Translations under genes and position numbers: made by a program
Source: Pollenia angustigena
Lineage: Eukaryota; Arthropoda; Insecta; Diptera; Polleniidae
Direction: 5' to 3'
NCBI GenBank assembly: GCA_930367215.1
Contig: OV884056.1
Span: 277,990,067-278,054,066, forward strand
Length of the DNA stretch: 64,000 nt
Part shown: positions 1 to 10,717 of the stretch, piece after piece
How the letters are laid out: the number at the start of each line of letters is the position of its first letter
How positions within the stretch are numbered: the first letter of the stretch is position 1
Notes under the pieces: generated by a model
What the model was told of the DNA's origin: nothing
The model's database searches: none
Seen by the model: the letters and a program-made list of their open reading frames with translations, nothing else

Positions 1-557
1 CGACCTTCCAAATCGTTAATAGAAGATGGACAAATATCCAAACAGTAGAAAATTAAGTCTCGTGTGAACACTTGCTTTCTAAAAAAGTTAACATTTGCTG
101 CTGCAAGTAATTTGCAGTATAATTTATAAACAAAATTCTGTTCAAACAATTTCGGAAGGTCACTTTACCCTGCACTGCTTTAATCTTTAAAACTAACCAG
201 CAAACTAAAAACAAATATTAAATTTATAATTTTCTCCAGAATATTCAAAATAATTGCCTCAGAATAGAAAATACATATTTAACAAAATTTACGAAAATAC
301 AACAATTTTGATGCAGTTTACATAAATATTTCATAAAATATACACATTTTCATATGTTTTATGATAAAACGCTATTTTGAAATATTCTAAAGCTTTTCGT
401 TCATTGTACGTAGGAGCTTCATGGTGCGAAATCAGGAACGATTTCACGTAATGAACGAAAGTTTTATTGATTTTATGTCAGCTAATTTTATATGGAAAGT
501 GCCACCTCCACTGAATCAATTCCGCCCATTTTTGGAAGTGGATCATTCGTACTTATA
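1..557. other. AT-rich sequence without recognisable feature
   Basis: I see no gene, splice-site pair or repeat that I can name here. An open frame from 421 runs into the MITE that follows and looks like chance. Confidence 0.5.
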
Positions 558-1010
558 CACGCAGAAAAAAACATGTTTAAATATGGTCACCTCCAACAAA
601 ACTATTTTTAAAGAACATTTTAAGCATATTATGTTTAATATTATCACCAACAGCCATATAATGGTTAAATTAGTCCTCCATCAAGAAGCCACAGCCATAT
701 TATGGTTGCCTCTAAACACCATATGGTTTAATATGACAATAATTTGTTTTTAAATTAACAATATCTTTTCCAAGAGCAATATGCTATGATTGAAAACCAA
801 CCATGCTCTTATAACTGTTTATTATGTTTTAGTTATTTTTAAACACAACATGTTCGGAGGCAACCATAATATGGTTTTGGCTGCTTGATGGAGGACTAAT
901 TCAACCACTATATGATTAATGGGCAAATAAAACAAATTATGTTTAAAATTATCTTTAAAAATTGTTTTGTTGGAGTTGACTGTATTTAAACTTGTTTTTT
1001 TCTCTGGGTG
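558..1010. mobile_element. Long-inverted-repeat MITE, CACGCAG family (copy 1)
   Basis: The element begins CACGCAGAAAAAAACATG and ends with the inverted form ...TTTTTTTCTCTGGGTG, with TA on both sides (556-557 and 1011-1012). The arms stay complementary for well over 150 bp each, including the words GGTCACCTCCAACAAAAC and CATATTATGGTTGCCTC. It has no transposase. A TA target site and terminal repeats are typical of Tc1/mariner-mobilised MITEs, so that superfamily is inferred. Related copies in this window lie at 1639, 7133, 23799, 37897 and 50978. Confidence 0.75.
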
Positions 1011-1012
1011 TA

Positions 1013-1638
1013 GGAACTTATAAAATAATGTTTTGGATTTTTTCGCGCTAAATTTACCATTGGGACCACTGTGCTTCGGCTCCAAAGATGTAAATACTTA
1101 CTATACAAAATGTTATACATAAAATTTGCTGCAGATTTTATTTTAAGAAATTTTTCATTCGCCCAATCGTTTTTGAGATACAGGCCAGATAGAAGGTAAT
1201 CGCCTTCAGTGTGAATTAATCATTACTTGCTAAAAATAGCGGGAGAAACACCACGAACGACACATCATATGATAATATGACACCTGTTGGTATCGAACTT
1301 GGTGAAAAAATGGGACGAATGTATGTCATCGATATTCGATTTCTTCTGTATATTGTCGTATGGAGTAATGAAGATAATTTTTCCGATGGCATAGACAAAT
1401 ACTTAAATTTTTTTAGAAAGACTACACTAAAGGCAATGGAACAACTAAAAAGAACTACTGCTCTTTCTCATCTTACGAAGTTTGTTTCAACGAAGCAAAG
1501 ATTGCGCCGATTAGTCAAGATAAGTTTATGTTAACTCGGTGTTATTAAAAGAAACTTATTGATTTGCTTTATAAAAATTTAGAGAAAGTTAATATTACAA
1601 CAAAACAAGAAAATAATGATGCTTATGTACTTATCATA
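1013..1638. other. No recognised feature; short unassigned open frame at 1277-1531
   Basis: An 85-codon open frame on the plus strand (MTPVGIELGEKMGRMYV...) is the only notable item. I do not recognise the protein, there is no supporting signal around it, and in AT-rich fly DNA a frame of this length can occur by chance. Confidence 0.3.
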
Positions 1639-1800
1639 CACGCAGATAAAAACATGTTTTAAAATGGTCACCTCCAACAAAACTATTTTTAGAGAAATTT
1701 TAAAACATATTATATTTAATTTAAACACAAAAAGTCCTTCATCAAAAAGATACAACCATATTATGGTTGCCTCTGAACGTGTTGTGATTAAATATGACCA
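1639..1800 (+). mobile_element. Decayed one-ended copy of the CACGCAG MITE
   Basis: The sequence starts after a TA with CACGCAGATAAAAACATG and contains the same GGTCACCTCCAACAAAAC and CCATATTATGGTTGCCTC words as the element at 558-1010. The right terminus is not recognisable, so the end coordinate is approximate. Confidence 0.6.
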
Positions 1801-2623
1801 GTGTTTGAAAATAAACAGTAGATTATTTAGCGTTCGGCTCACACACCGATATTTGTAGAAATTGTGTAGACGAACACAACCCTTAATACCGTTCGTTACT
1901 ATTTTCAAGAAAGGGCCGAACATTATATAGTGTTATATTCTTCGTTGAAGAACAGAACAACTCTTGATGCATAGTGAAACACCTAATTTAACTGTCTGTT
2001 TGAAAGTTCCAAATAAACTAAGTAGTAATCTGGGGGTTAAGCTATTTTTCCTTAATTATACAGTTCTTTCTTAATTTTCTAAAACCACGGAAAACATAAA
2101 ATTTCCCTGCTATTTTTAAATTACGAAAGACGGCAAAAAAAATCTCCTTAAAGATTTAACCGAAACTTTAAATGAAATATTAAGTGGAATCAAACATAAG
2201 ATTTAAAACATTTGGAGTTGCATTTTCAAAATAAGTATTTGTTTGCTTTCTGGCACTGAAGTTAACTAGGCTAATTATCTTCACACATGGTACTCATGAA
2301 ATTACATATGTATGTCACATTATTAACTCATGAACATTTCATTCTGGAATATAAACCATCTTACATTTAATCGCTTGAGTTTAAGCAAAAGCATAATAAA
2401 AACGAAGGTAGAATAATAAACATGGAAAAAATATTAAAGCAATATGATTTCAAGAAGGTTCTAAGTAACGAAACATAATTGTTATTATCCTTATTGCGAA
2501 ATGGACTTCTAAAGGGAACAAGAGAAAATAACAAAGTACTTTAATGGATCCACTGGCTTGACTTAAGCTTGAATAGCTAAACGATTTCTCCTAAATACAA
2601 AAAAAACTAATTTACGCCGTGTT
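1801..2623. other. AT-rich sequence without recognisable feature
   Basis: No long open frame, inverted repeat or match to the repeat families found elsewhere in the window was seen. Confidence 0.45.
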
Positions 2624-3772
2624 CGGGTGATTTTTTTATGAGCTATAGGAAAGTTTAAAAAAAACACACATAAAATTCAGAAAATTGTATGAAATCTTTA
2701 TTTAAATCGATAGTACGGTCCATATAATTTAAGGTTTGAAGATTATTTCATGCAAATGAATAAATGCTTCAATGTTGTCTTTCAATGCGTCAATTGAAGC
2801 GGACATGTGTGTATAGACATGAGATTTAACATATCCCCAAAAAAAATAGTCTAAAGGCGTTAAATCGCACGATCTAGGCGGCCAATTGACCGGTTCCGAA
2901 CTTGCCTCTCAATAAGTCCATTGTTAAGCGTGCTGTGTAGCATGTGACACAGTCTTGTTGAAACCACATGTCATGTAAGTCAAGCTCTTGCATTTTGGGC
3001 AAAAAAAAGTTGGATATCATCTCACGGTAGCGCTCACCATTCACAGTTACGTTACGATTCGCATCATCTTTAAAGACCAAACTGTGACTTTTTCTGGATG
3101 CATTGAAAGCTCTTGCAATGCTTCTGGCTGATCTTCGCTCCAAAATTGACAATTCTGCTTATTAACGTACCCATTGGGCCAAAAATGAGCTTCGTCGCTG
3201 AACACAATTTTTCGATAAAACAGTGGATCTTCGGCCAAATTTCCAAGAGCCCACTCACCAAAAATTCTACGTTGCGGTAGGTCGTTCGGCTTCAATTCTT
3301 GCACCAGCTGTATTTTGAAAGGCTTCACACATAAATCCTTCCGCAAAATTGCCCACGTTGTTGAGTAACAGAGGCCCAATTGCTGCGAACGGCGACGAAT
3401 CGATAATTGATGGTCATCATTTACACTGGCCGATACAGCTGCGATATTTTTTTCACTTCGCACTGTACGTAAGCGTGTTGGTGGTTTAATGTCCAACAAT
3501 GTAAATTTGGTGCGAAATTTAGTCACAATAGCCCGAATAGCCGCTTCAGTGGGTCGATTAAACAGACCATAAAATGGAAGAAGCGCGCAATGAACTTTCT
3601 TAACAGAGCACGCATTTTGATAATAAAATTCAATAATTTGCAAGCGTTGTTCGTTTGTAAGACGATTCATGGTTAAATCATAGACCAAACTGAACAGTGA
3701 AACAACACACGAAACGTGCTTCAGCTGTTAAAACCAGTGTTGTCAAAAAAATAATAGCTTAAAAATCACCCG
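2624..3772 (-). mobile_element. DD41D mariner-like DNA transposon, degenerate copy
   Basis: The ends are imperfect inverted repeats: CGGGTGATTTTTTTATGAGC on the left, and on the right the complement of CGGGTGATTTTTAAGCTATT. Between them lies a disabled transposase on the minus strand. A clear TA target duplication is not visible. A second copy of the same family, heavily invaded, is at 23883-25612. Confidence 0.8.
2729..3670 (-). pseudogene. Broken Tc1/mariner-superfamily transposase (DD41D type)
   Basis: The frame opens with MNRLTNEQRLQIIEFYYQNA, a helix-turn-helix start shared by a widespread group of insect mariner-like transposases. It runs about 200 residues through SIRRRSQQLG and the first catalytic block FSDEAHFWPNGYVNKQNC to MHPEKVTVW. 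A short deletion there shifts the frame. The next block (VNGERYREMISNF, then FQQDCVTCYTAR with the second aspartate) is in another frame, and a second shift precedes the third block. The family spacing between the second and third aspartates is about 41 residues, counted from the conserved parts of the copies here. At least two frameshifts make the copy inactive. The start is the ATG at 3670; an in-frame ATG six codons upstream is less likely. Confidence 0.8.
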
Positions 3773-4701
3773 ATATAATATATGGAGATTTCCTGGGGCC
3801 ACGAACGTACGTTCGTACGCTTTTGATGTACAAATAATATTGAAAACAAAACTTTTTCTAGCATTTTTTTGCGATTCGATAGCATTTGGGTAGCTCTATG
3901 TTTAGTATAAAAGATGGATTTCATCGAGTTTAATTTTTCATAATTATAGTTTTAAACATGTGGTCACGAACGAACGCAAAATAGATGTCAACTTTGTCTG
4001 ACAGTAGTGAAATGTTAAAATCTGCGTAATGGAACGGAATATTCAAAAGTGATTAATTTATTTTAACAGTGTATTAATGTAGGTCTCCATCCAGTATTTA
4101 CAAAATATAATATCTCTCTGTTAAAATTTCCTTAACAGAAAACTTAATACTCCTTTTACAATTGATTTAAATTGAGAGATTATGAAGAAAGAATGTAAAC
4201 ATAACATATTTTTTAAATGTAAAATAAGTATATAAAAATGTCTTTGGAAAAGAAAATATTAAATTTTCCAGTTTCCAGCGCAATTTTCTCAAGAAAAACA
4301 GCTGAGATTTGCTATGAAACCATTCTTTTATAAAAATATAGACTTTTTTTATTATAATAATAAACAATAAAAGACGATGATTAACAACATTTTATTTTAT
4401 TTTTTTATTCTGGTAGACCATCCTGGGAAATGCCCATATATTTTGCTTAAAAATATATCTATCATATCAATTAAAAAATTACGATTTATGCCAGTATTTA
4501 CAATACATAAAGTCTTACAATATAAATTTTCTATGAAAAAATTCCTTAATTAACCTTTGTTAAATTTTGCTATCATAAAAGAATACGGTGGAAAGTTTTT
4601 AAAAATATTTTAAGTCAGTTAAAATATAGCAGATATTCCGTTTTTCACTTATATGACTGAATAAATTTTATTATACACACATCATTAGCAAACACACTTA
4701 C
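3773..4701. other. Probable intron of the octopamine receptor gene (3' of its exon); no other feature
   Basis: AT-rich sequence starting, on the minus strand, with the splice donor at 4701-4696. The next receptor exon, expected to encode ITNYFVVSLA-type residues, is not in the remaining left part of the window. A 16-bp palindrome ACGAACGTACGTTCGT lies near 3803. Confidence 0.45.
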
Positions 4702-5363
4702 CGCAATTTCCTGTGTCGCATGACGGATACAATCACCAACATGTTGCCAAGTATGGCAGCGAGTATTATGAAACCGATAATAAAACATTTAACGATGACA
4801 AATGTCAAATGTGACTCGCTTAGAGCATCAATAGGAACTGAAATGCTGCCTCCTCCACCGCCACTATTCACAGCACCATTTGTTTCTGCCACACCTGTAA
4901 CACTCTCACCACTGCCAACACCTCCGACCCCGCCTCCCCCACTGCCACTTGCGCCCATACCACCAAAACCACTTATACTAAAAGCCTCATCATTGCCTCC
5001 GCCAACACCACCCCCTGCGACACCACTGGAGTCCAGCAGGCCATTGGCAACGAAATTTAAATATTTCGTATTGGCATCTTGATCAATGTGTATCAGATTG
5101 TGATGATGTTGTTGTTGTTGATGTAATTGTTGCTGATGATGTTCTGGTTGCATTTGTTGTTGAGTGTAGTGTTGTTGTTCTTGTTGTTGATGTAGCGAGG
5201 AGGAGGAGGTGGAATTCATTAAGGAGGAACTTATGTTTGTAATATTTATTAAGGACATTAATAAGGTGGTTGTTATCGTGTTTGTAGCCAAAACAGGTAG
5301 TATTGTTGTTGTTGCTGCTGTTACTGTTGCTATTGTTATCAGGGGTGTCATTGTAAGCCCCAT
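4702..5363 (-). CDS. Beta-type octopamine receptor (Octβ2R-like), exon with extracellular N-terminus and TM1
   Basis: Octopamine beta receptors are Gs-coupled class A receptors in the plasma membrane that raise cAMP. This exon encodes a long extracellular N-terminus of about 180 residues and then TM1, roughly FVIVKCFIIGFIILAAILGN followed by MLVIVSVMRHRKLR. The GN of TM1 (position 1.50) and the MRHRKLR start of the first intracellular loop are typical of insect beta-octopamine receptors. The N-terminus is low complexity: a Thr-rich start, N-glycosylation motifs (NIT, NIS, NST) near residues 40-55, a Gln/His tract and a Gly-rich tract. I see no clear signal peptide. The exon ends after CG of the last Arg codon at a consensus donor (GTAAGT, 4701-4696), so the intron is in phase 2. 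The ATG at 5363 is the first in frame; a TAA lies 16 bases upstream, which splicing from the exon at 9072-9479 would remove. The family is well supported. Subtype (Octβ2R over Octβ1R) is inferred from memory of the family. Confidence 0.82.
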
Positions 5364-5879
5364 GGACAATAGCAATACTTAGCCAGAAACAAGGTAGATA
5401 CAAGCTTTGCAATTGTTTCACAGTTTTAATGTAAATATTATTTTTTATATATTTTTACTTTCCCTTTTGTTTCCGTATTTTCTTTGTTTTATTTAATTTT
5501 TTTTTTCGTTTCTATTCTTTCTGGGTGTATATTTATTTGTTTAGTTGTTTGTTCATTTGTTTGTTTTCTGGTTTCATTTACACCAAATGTTTGTTAAATG
5601 TTTTATTAAGTAGTGCCATTGCTATCGTTTCACTTGTTGTTGTTTTTCTTCTATCATTGGACAGTTGTCTTTTAGTCAGACCTTTAAAGATATAATTTCG
5701 TAAAAAAGATGAAAAAATATAGCAAATTAATAAATCATGTAGAAGTATTTTTATTGGAATCACTAAAATTTTTGACTTAATCCAACTACAATAGATTTGC
5801 TAGTAAGCAAATCAAGCGAGTGTATATTAAGGCACGATTAGTTGAACTTATGTATTTTAATAGCGATTATTAGATAATC
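5364..5879. other. Upstream part of receptor exon and probable intron; no other feature
   Basis: On the minus strand a plausible acceptor (TTGTTTCTGGCTAAG) ends at 5378, which would extend the exon to 5377. The rest is T-rich on the plus strand, with no recognised repeat. Confidence 0.45.
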
Positions 5880-5880
5880 A

Positions 5881-6530
5881 CCTATATCGTGAATAATAAG
5901 AGGAATTTTTGTTCCCATCAAATTTTCATTCCCCATGAAAGGGGGATTCATTCCACATTCCACATACATTCCAGTGAATGTAAAAAAAAGAAGAAAGATA
6001 AAAAAAAATTATAAATCAATGAAATTTTTGTTCGAAAATGTACAAGTATATATTTTAAAGAAAATTTAAAATAATAAAGCAAAATATTAAGTATTGGAGG
6101 AATAGTTTGATTACAACGTTAGTTTTTTGCACTTTTTAAATTTTATATAGTTAAATATTTTCCAAAATTTTGCCACCACGTCTTTCCAAAGCTTCACAAA
6201 TCCGCAGGCAAACGACCTGTTGTTTTGCATTTTGTTGAGCAATATTTCGGTTTGTGCGGATATTAGCGGATCAAGCTCTTAATGTTCGATTTATAGGAGG
6301 CACTACTTACAAACATGTTCTGTTCCCTAGCAAAAATAAAGTGAGAAAATCTAAGGAAAACGTGAACAAATTTCGAGGGAAAAAACTTTTTACGATAAGG
6401 GGAATTTTTTCCCGTAAACATTTTTTACGTTATTATTCTCCTTTGAATTACTCTTTTTCATGGGAGTTTTTCATGATCGCAAATATGTGAAAAGGGGAAA
6501 AATTACGAGGGAAAAATTATTCACGATAGG
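5881..6530. mobile_element. Non-autonomous element with CCCTATCGTGAATAAT ends (copy 1)
   Basis: The left end has CACCTATATCGTGAATAAT and the right end has ATTATTCACGATAGGG, an imperfect inverted pair. Internal sequence such as CCCTAGCAAAAATAAAGTG and GCTTCACAAATCCGCAGGC recurs in opposite orientation at 16205-16560, so this is a repeat family. There is no transposase and I cannot assign a superfamily. The element lies inside the putative receptor intron. Confidence 0.65.
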
Positions 6531-7099
6531 GATGAATAAGTTGCTCTCATGAAACTTTTTAATGAAAATAATAATGATGGCGATGACTTGTCTTAACAGG
6601 TGTTGAAATACTTGGCCGATTTAAATCAAATAAACTGTACTTTGTAGCTTATGTCCTGGAATTTCCGTTTATTTCTATCTGCATGTTTTTTGTACTTCTA
6701 TTCAATGTCGACATTACCTTTCCGAATCATTAAATTTGCGTTTAAAATTAAAAAACTATTTTTTGTGGAAATGTTTTAAGTTTTTAGTGTATTTTTTTAT
6801 TTGCTTAACGCATATTTTAGACTTCTTAGTGCATATTTCAAGCAAATCTCAACCCTTATATTTATATTAATTTAAAATATTTTGTAACCAGTTTTGGTTC
6901 GATTCTCATTAAATTTAATGCCATTATTTATAAAACATATTAAAAAAATTCCTGTAAAATTTCATGACAATATGGTTATAGTTCTTTACGATTAAAAAGT
7001 GTTTAGCTCAAATGAATTAAAAGCAATTTAAACTTTTTGGCTTTGGAAGAAATTCTGTCCTAAGTGTCTATGGAAAACTGCCACTTTACAACTCTACCT
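6531..7099. other. AT-rich sequence without recognisable feature
   Basis: Nothing recognised between the repeat at 5881-6530 and the LINE remnant that begins near 7100. Confidence 0.4.
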
Positions 7100-7132
7100 T
7101 TAAGCTATCTATTGCAACGGTATTCAGTTATA
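7100..7132 (+). pseudogene. Jockey-type LINE reverse transcriptase fragment, 5' of a MITE insertion
   Basis: The last codons before the MITE read I-Y-C-N-G-I-Q-L, matching the conserved YGIQLWG block near the C-terminus of jockey-clade reverse transcriptases. The reading resumes on the far side of the MITE at 7951, so the LINE was here first. Confidence 0.6.
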
Positions 7133-7950
7133 CACACAAAGAAAAAACATGGTTGTGGTAAACATATTCTAAGAGCAACATATTATGATGGGATTTATGA
7201 TTGTGGTCACCATATTACTATTATTATTGAACTATATTATGACCAAATATGTTCGTAATATAACCTTATAACATTTTTACCTTAATCATATTCTTATCAT
7301 GTTAATCATTATTAGTTTAGTAGTAATCATATTATTTTCATGTTAATCATAACAAGTTAAAAAGTAATCATGTTATTGTCATGTTAATCACAATTAATTA
7401 AGAAGTAATCATATTATTATCATGTTAATCATAATAAGTTAAAAAGTAATCATATTATCATGTTTATCTTAAACAATTTGGAAGTAATCATATTATGATA
7501 CAGCACCACTTTCACAACACTAGAAAATAAATTAAAATTTTTTGCATCGATTTTTTATTTTGTGGCACTTTAAAATTTTTATTTAATATAAAAACAATTT
7601 CTTTATTTTTTTAATTTCTTCATTTTTCTTTTCATGGGTATTTTGTTTTTAATTCAGTTTCAACATCTCCCTAACAAACAATTCGATAGGCATATTTAAA
7701 ACAAACGACACAACTGATGGAAAATTACTTTACAAATGGCGCTAACATAATATTATAAGAGTTAACATATTTTGTTAGCTTCTTAAGCATACTATGACTA
7801 CACGTATGGAAAGTTATCATGTTATGGCTATTAAATATCATGAAATGGTTGTGAAAATAATAATTTTTTGTGTACGAAAACAATATATATTTACAATAAA
7901 CATTGTGTAGTTGCCGTTACCATGCCCAACCATATTTTTTTCTCTGCGTG
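7133..7950. mobile_element. CACGCAG-family MITE, 818 bp, inserted at TA in a LINE
   Basis: The left end is CACACAAAGAAAAAACATGG and the right end is the complement of CACGCAGAGAAAAAAATATG. TA flanks both sides (7131-7132 and 7951-7952). Removing the element and one TA restores a continuous jockey-type reading, which confirms the TA target duplication. The interior holds a 41-bp tandem repeat. There is no coding capacity. Confidence 0.8.
7297..7490 (+). repeat. 41-bp tandem repeat inside the MITE
   Basis: TCATGTTAATCA recurs at 7297, 7338, 7379 and 7420, giving an exact 41-bp spacing over about 4.5 units. The same repeat in opposite orientation is in the copies at 38880-39065 and 51961-52146. 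Confidence 0.85.
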
Positions 7951-8280
7951 TAGGGTACTGCCTCGGCATCCAATATTGAAAGAATTCAAAAGCGCTACGA
8001 ATAACTTATCCGAATAATCGCAGCCGCCCCCTGGTATGTTAAAAACTCGAATATTCACAAGGATATCAATGTGCCATTAGTAAAAACTATTAACACGGAG
8101 TATTCAGTAAAATATTTCAAAAGCCAAATCCTTTAGCTTAGAAAATTCTTGGTGATGTTGGTCATACCCACCTAAGGAGAAGGACTCGTCCGATAAGAAC
8201 TGCATAAAGAAGACAATTTTATGGGAAAAATTTTCTTACGGCACTGGCAGGACATAAAGTAAGCAATTAGAATAAGGTTT
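7951..8280 (+). pseudogene. C-terminal remnant of a jockey-clade LINE reverse transcriptase
   Basis: After the MITE the frame reads G-T-A-S-A-S-N-I-E-R-I-Q-K-R, then APWYVKNSNIHKDINVP, then ...EYSVKYFKSQIL and LRRRTRPIR. These are the conserved C-terminal words of jockey-like non-LTR retrotransposon ORF2 proteins (…GTASASNI…, …APWYVRN…IH.DL…). The Trp codon of GIQLWG is now TAG, and further stops and a frame change follow. Only the extreme 3' end of the element is present, as expected from 5' truncation during target-primed reverse transcription. No poly(A) tail is clear. Confidence 0.7.
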
Positions 8281-9071
8281 GATAATAATAATAAATAAGT
8301 ATGAAAAAATAAGTATTTTTCAAAACTTGGAATGGGACCTTTGAACGATTGTGCACCGCAGATCGTTATTCGTTACGATTATATTTGTACTAAACCTTTT
8401 TTGGAAGTAGGATTTCTATGAGACTTAAGAAAAATTCGCATTTAATAAACTTATATCATATTTTCTAGTTATTTTAAAGGAATTTGAGAAAAAGTTCAAG
8501 TCAGTTTTCTTAGTCGTTTGGATGTAAGGCATATTAAGGTGTGTTTTTAAGAAGAATAGACTTGAGACTCGGCCGACTACGAATTCGGATCAGAATCAAC
8601 TTAATAATGCTTAAATTAAGCGCATTTTGAGATTAGTTCCATTTAAGTTTTACTTGAATCAATCTCATTTTCGAATTATTTTCAAATTGGTTCAATTCAA
8701 TCTTAGTTTTACTTAAATCAACCTCATTTTAGGATAGTTTCAAGTGCGAGTTCGGGATTGAATATCGATAAGTTAAGTATTTCGCGATTGAAAATTCATA
8801 CTCAAAACAATCTTGATTCAACGAAATCCGTACTCACCGTGCTATTAATACCGCTTCGGATTTATTTCAGTACGGATGGATTGATTTTTCTTTTCAGTGT
8901 TGATACAGCAGTTCAGTTAGCATCATTTGCACTAGATCAAAAAGCGTTGATCAATTCTTTCACATTTTAACAAATTTTAAGAATGAATTCTTTTAAAAAC
9001 TTTTAATGATTTTAAGTAGATGAATTTGTATAACTAGAGTCAGAAAGTATTTAATATAATATAACACTTAC
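8281..9071. other. Probable receptor intron; degenerate repeat near 8637-8735
   Basis: The phrase ACTT(G/A)AATCAA(T/C)CTCATTTT occurs twice about 63 bp apart, next to GTTCAATTCAATCTTAG. This suggests a decayed two-unit repeat. Nothing else is recognised. The short open frame at 8758-8970 has no support. Confidence 0.4.
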
Positions 9072-9477
9072 AATGATTATGGCAGGAAACAAAAGCAAAA
9101 GACACATTCGAAATTCTAGTAGTGGAAGTAGCATTTGAAACTGTAGTAGTAGTAGCCGGATTAGTATATGCACTTGTATTAGTAGTATTATAACCCATGA
9201 GGGATTTGTGGCCAATGTGCTGTAGCCTAAACAATGATTGCCTTTGTCGCTGCTGCTGCAATTGTAACTTATGTTGTTGTTCTTGTTGTTTTTGTGGTTG
9301 TAATGATTTTGAGTATTTAAGCTTTAAACTAAAATAACGAGGATAATGTTGATAATTATGATGATTACAGCAGTTATTCGGGTGTTGGTAATTGCTTAAA
9401 TGACGTTGATGTTTTTGTAGTTGTAGTTGTTGATGTTGATGTCTCTGTTGTTGATACTTTTTCATTGACTGCCACAT
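9072..9477 (-). CDS. Possible 5' coding exon of the octopamine receptor gene (Gln/His-rich)
   Basis: On the minus strand a strong acceptor (TTTTTATTTGCAG, ending at 9480) is followed two bases later by ATG at 9477. The frame stays open for 135 codons to a consensus donor GTAAGT at 9071-9066. The peptide is rich in Gln and His (MWQSMKKYQQQRHQHQQLQ...), then Thr/Ser-rich, with no domain. The donor leaves a phase-1 end. If it is joined to the acceptor at 5378, the reading passes in frame through T|TA TTG CTA TTG into the receptor frame, removing the TAA upstream of ATG 5363. A strong acceptor, an open frame, a consensus donor and matching phase argue for a real exon of the same transcript. The phase match alone has a one-in-three chance probability. 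It could instead be a 5'UTR exon, or an exon of an unrelated minus-strand gene. Confidence 0.45.
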
Positions 9478-9479
9478 GG

Positions 9480-10424
9480 CTGCAAATAAAAACAGAAAGT
9501 AAAAGAAGAAGAATTATACAGAAACATATTTACTTAATTATCATAGAAATCTCAAAATCATTTTTTGTAAATGCAAAACCTATAGCCTTTTTACAGTGAT
9601 CAACATTTTAAATCCACCATCAATTTGCGAAGATGTTAACATCTTCTCCAATGAGAAATGTTATGCAACATCTTAATTAAATTTTTCAAGTTTAATTTAT
9701 GCTATTATTCATCTTTGGATTATTTTAGTGGCATCACTAGAAAAGTGATAATAAGTTCTGTTGTTATTGTGGCATCACTAACAAAATTACGTTTCTGTTG
9801 AAAGTTACGATTTGTCAAATTTCCCCATTTCTTCCCATTCTTTGCAATGTTTTTTGTTTAATATCTTTTATATTTTAAAACAAAATGAATTTCAAATATA
9901 TTTTTGTGTTTCCTTTAAAAGTTTTCGCACTTTTATACAAAAAATGTTTTCATTTAAAACATTTTATACATCTTCCATGCGTTTCACTTAAATGTCAATC
10001 AGTATAAAAAGCCTATAAATGATTACAAGAGATTAAAAAGTTACATCCAACATACAGTTGTCTTTTGTTACATTAAATTCAACGAAGATTAGACTTAAAA
10101 TTACCAATATTAAGAATTGTTTTTACTTATATAAAAAAAAAAAACTTTTTTTTTATTTATTTTTCTGTTTTATTGTGTTCTTAAATGTCGTGCAGTCTGT
10201 TATCCAACAGATTTATTTGGATTTTATTGTTTTGAGTTTAATTATTTTTGTGTCTGCATCTGTCAATGCCAACATAAAAGATAATTTTTCTCTCTTATCA
10301 ATGGAAGACATTGTTTGAAAAGAATGCTAATCGATTTTCTCCTACTTGTTAAGTGGAGGTTTTATTATGATTGTGGGGCGTTTAAAATATTTAAAAAAAT
10401 ATAAGATTTTTTAATACCGAGTCA
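9480..10424. other. AT-rich sequence, possibly upstream intron; no recognised feature
   Basis: The first bases on the minus strand form the pyrimidine-rich acceptor of the 9072-9479 exon. GTGGCATCACTA appears twice (near 9729 and 9770). Nothing else can be named. The open frame at 10058-10318 consists of low-complexity hydrophobic codons and is not credible. Confidence 0.4.
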
Positions 10425-10590
10425 TTAAAAATTTTGTATGAAAAATTTCGCTTAAGATAAAATAGTATTTGGTATAAAATCGTAACGGTACCTAAAGTGA
10501 CCATGATATTTTAGGAGATGGTGCAGGTGTTGCCAATAAAGTCATTTACTTTTTAAAATAAAACTAATATTGAAAATTATGCCGCTTAAG
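10425..10590 (+). mobile_element. Diverged fragment of the TAACCGCGAAAATAACG MITE family
   Basis: TATAAAATCGTAACGGTACC, then GTGACCATGA...GATG.TGCA.GTGTTGCCA.TAAAGTCATTTA, matches the reverse complement of 37640-37760 inside the MITE at 37597-37845. The terminal repeats are not intact in this copy. Confidence 0.6.
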
Positions 10591-10717
10591 CTTTTTTTGC
10601 GGTAATGACTATATGTTTATTTCATATTTATTTATTAACAGGATCTTCATATATAAAACTAGCTGTTAGGAAATTATTGTCGTTTCTTTTTATTATGATA
10701 ATATTGCTATTGTTCAA

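Noticed and set aside
1277..1531. 85-codon plus-strand frame as a gene
   Set aside because: Not recognised, no splice or promoter support, and of a length expected by chance.
4720..5082. Plus-strand 120-codon Pro-rich frame
   Set aside because: It is the antisense of the Gly-rich receptor N-terminus and has no independent support.
5083..5421. 112-codon minus-strand frame starting MKQLQSLYLPCFWLSIAIVH
   Set aside because: It overlaps the receptor exon in another frame, ends before TM1 and is read through CAA/CAC-type repeats. It is reported only as an observation.
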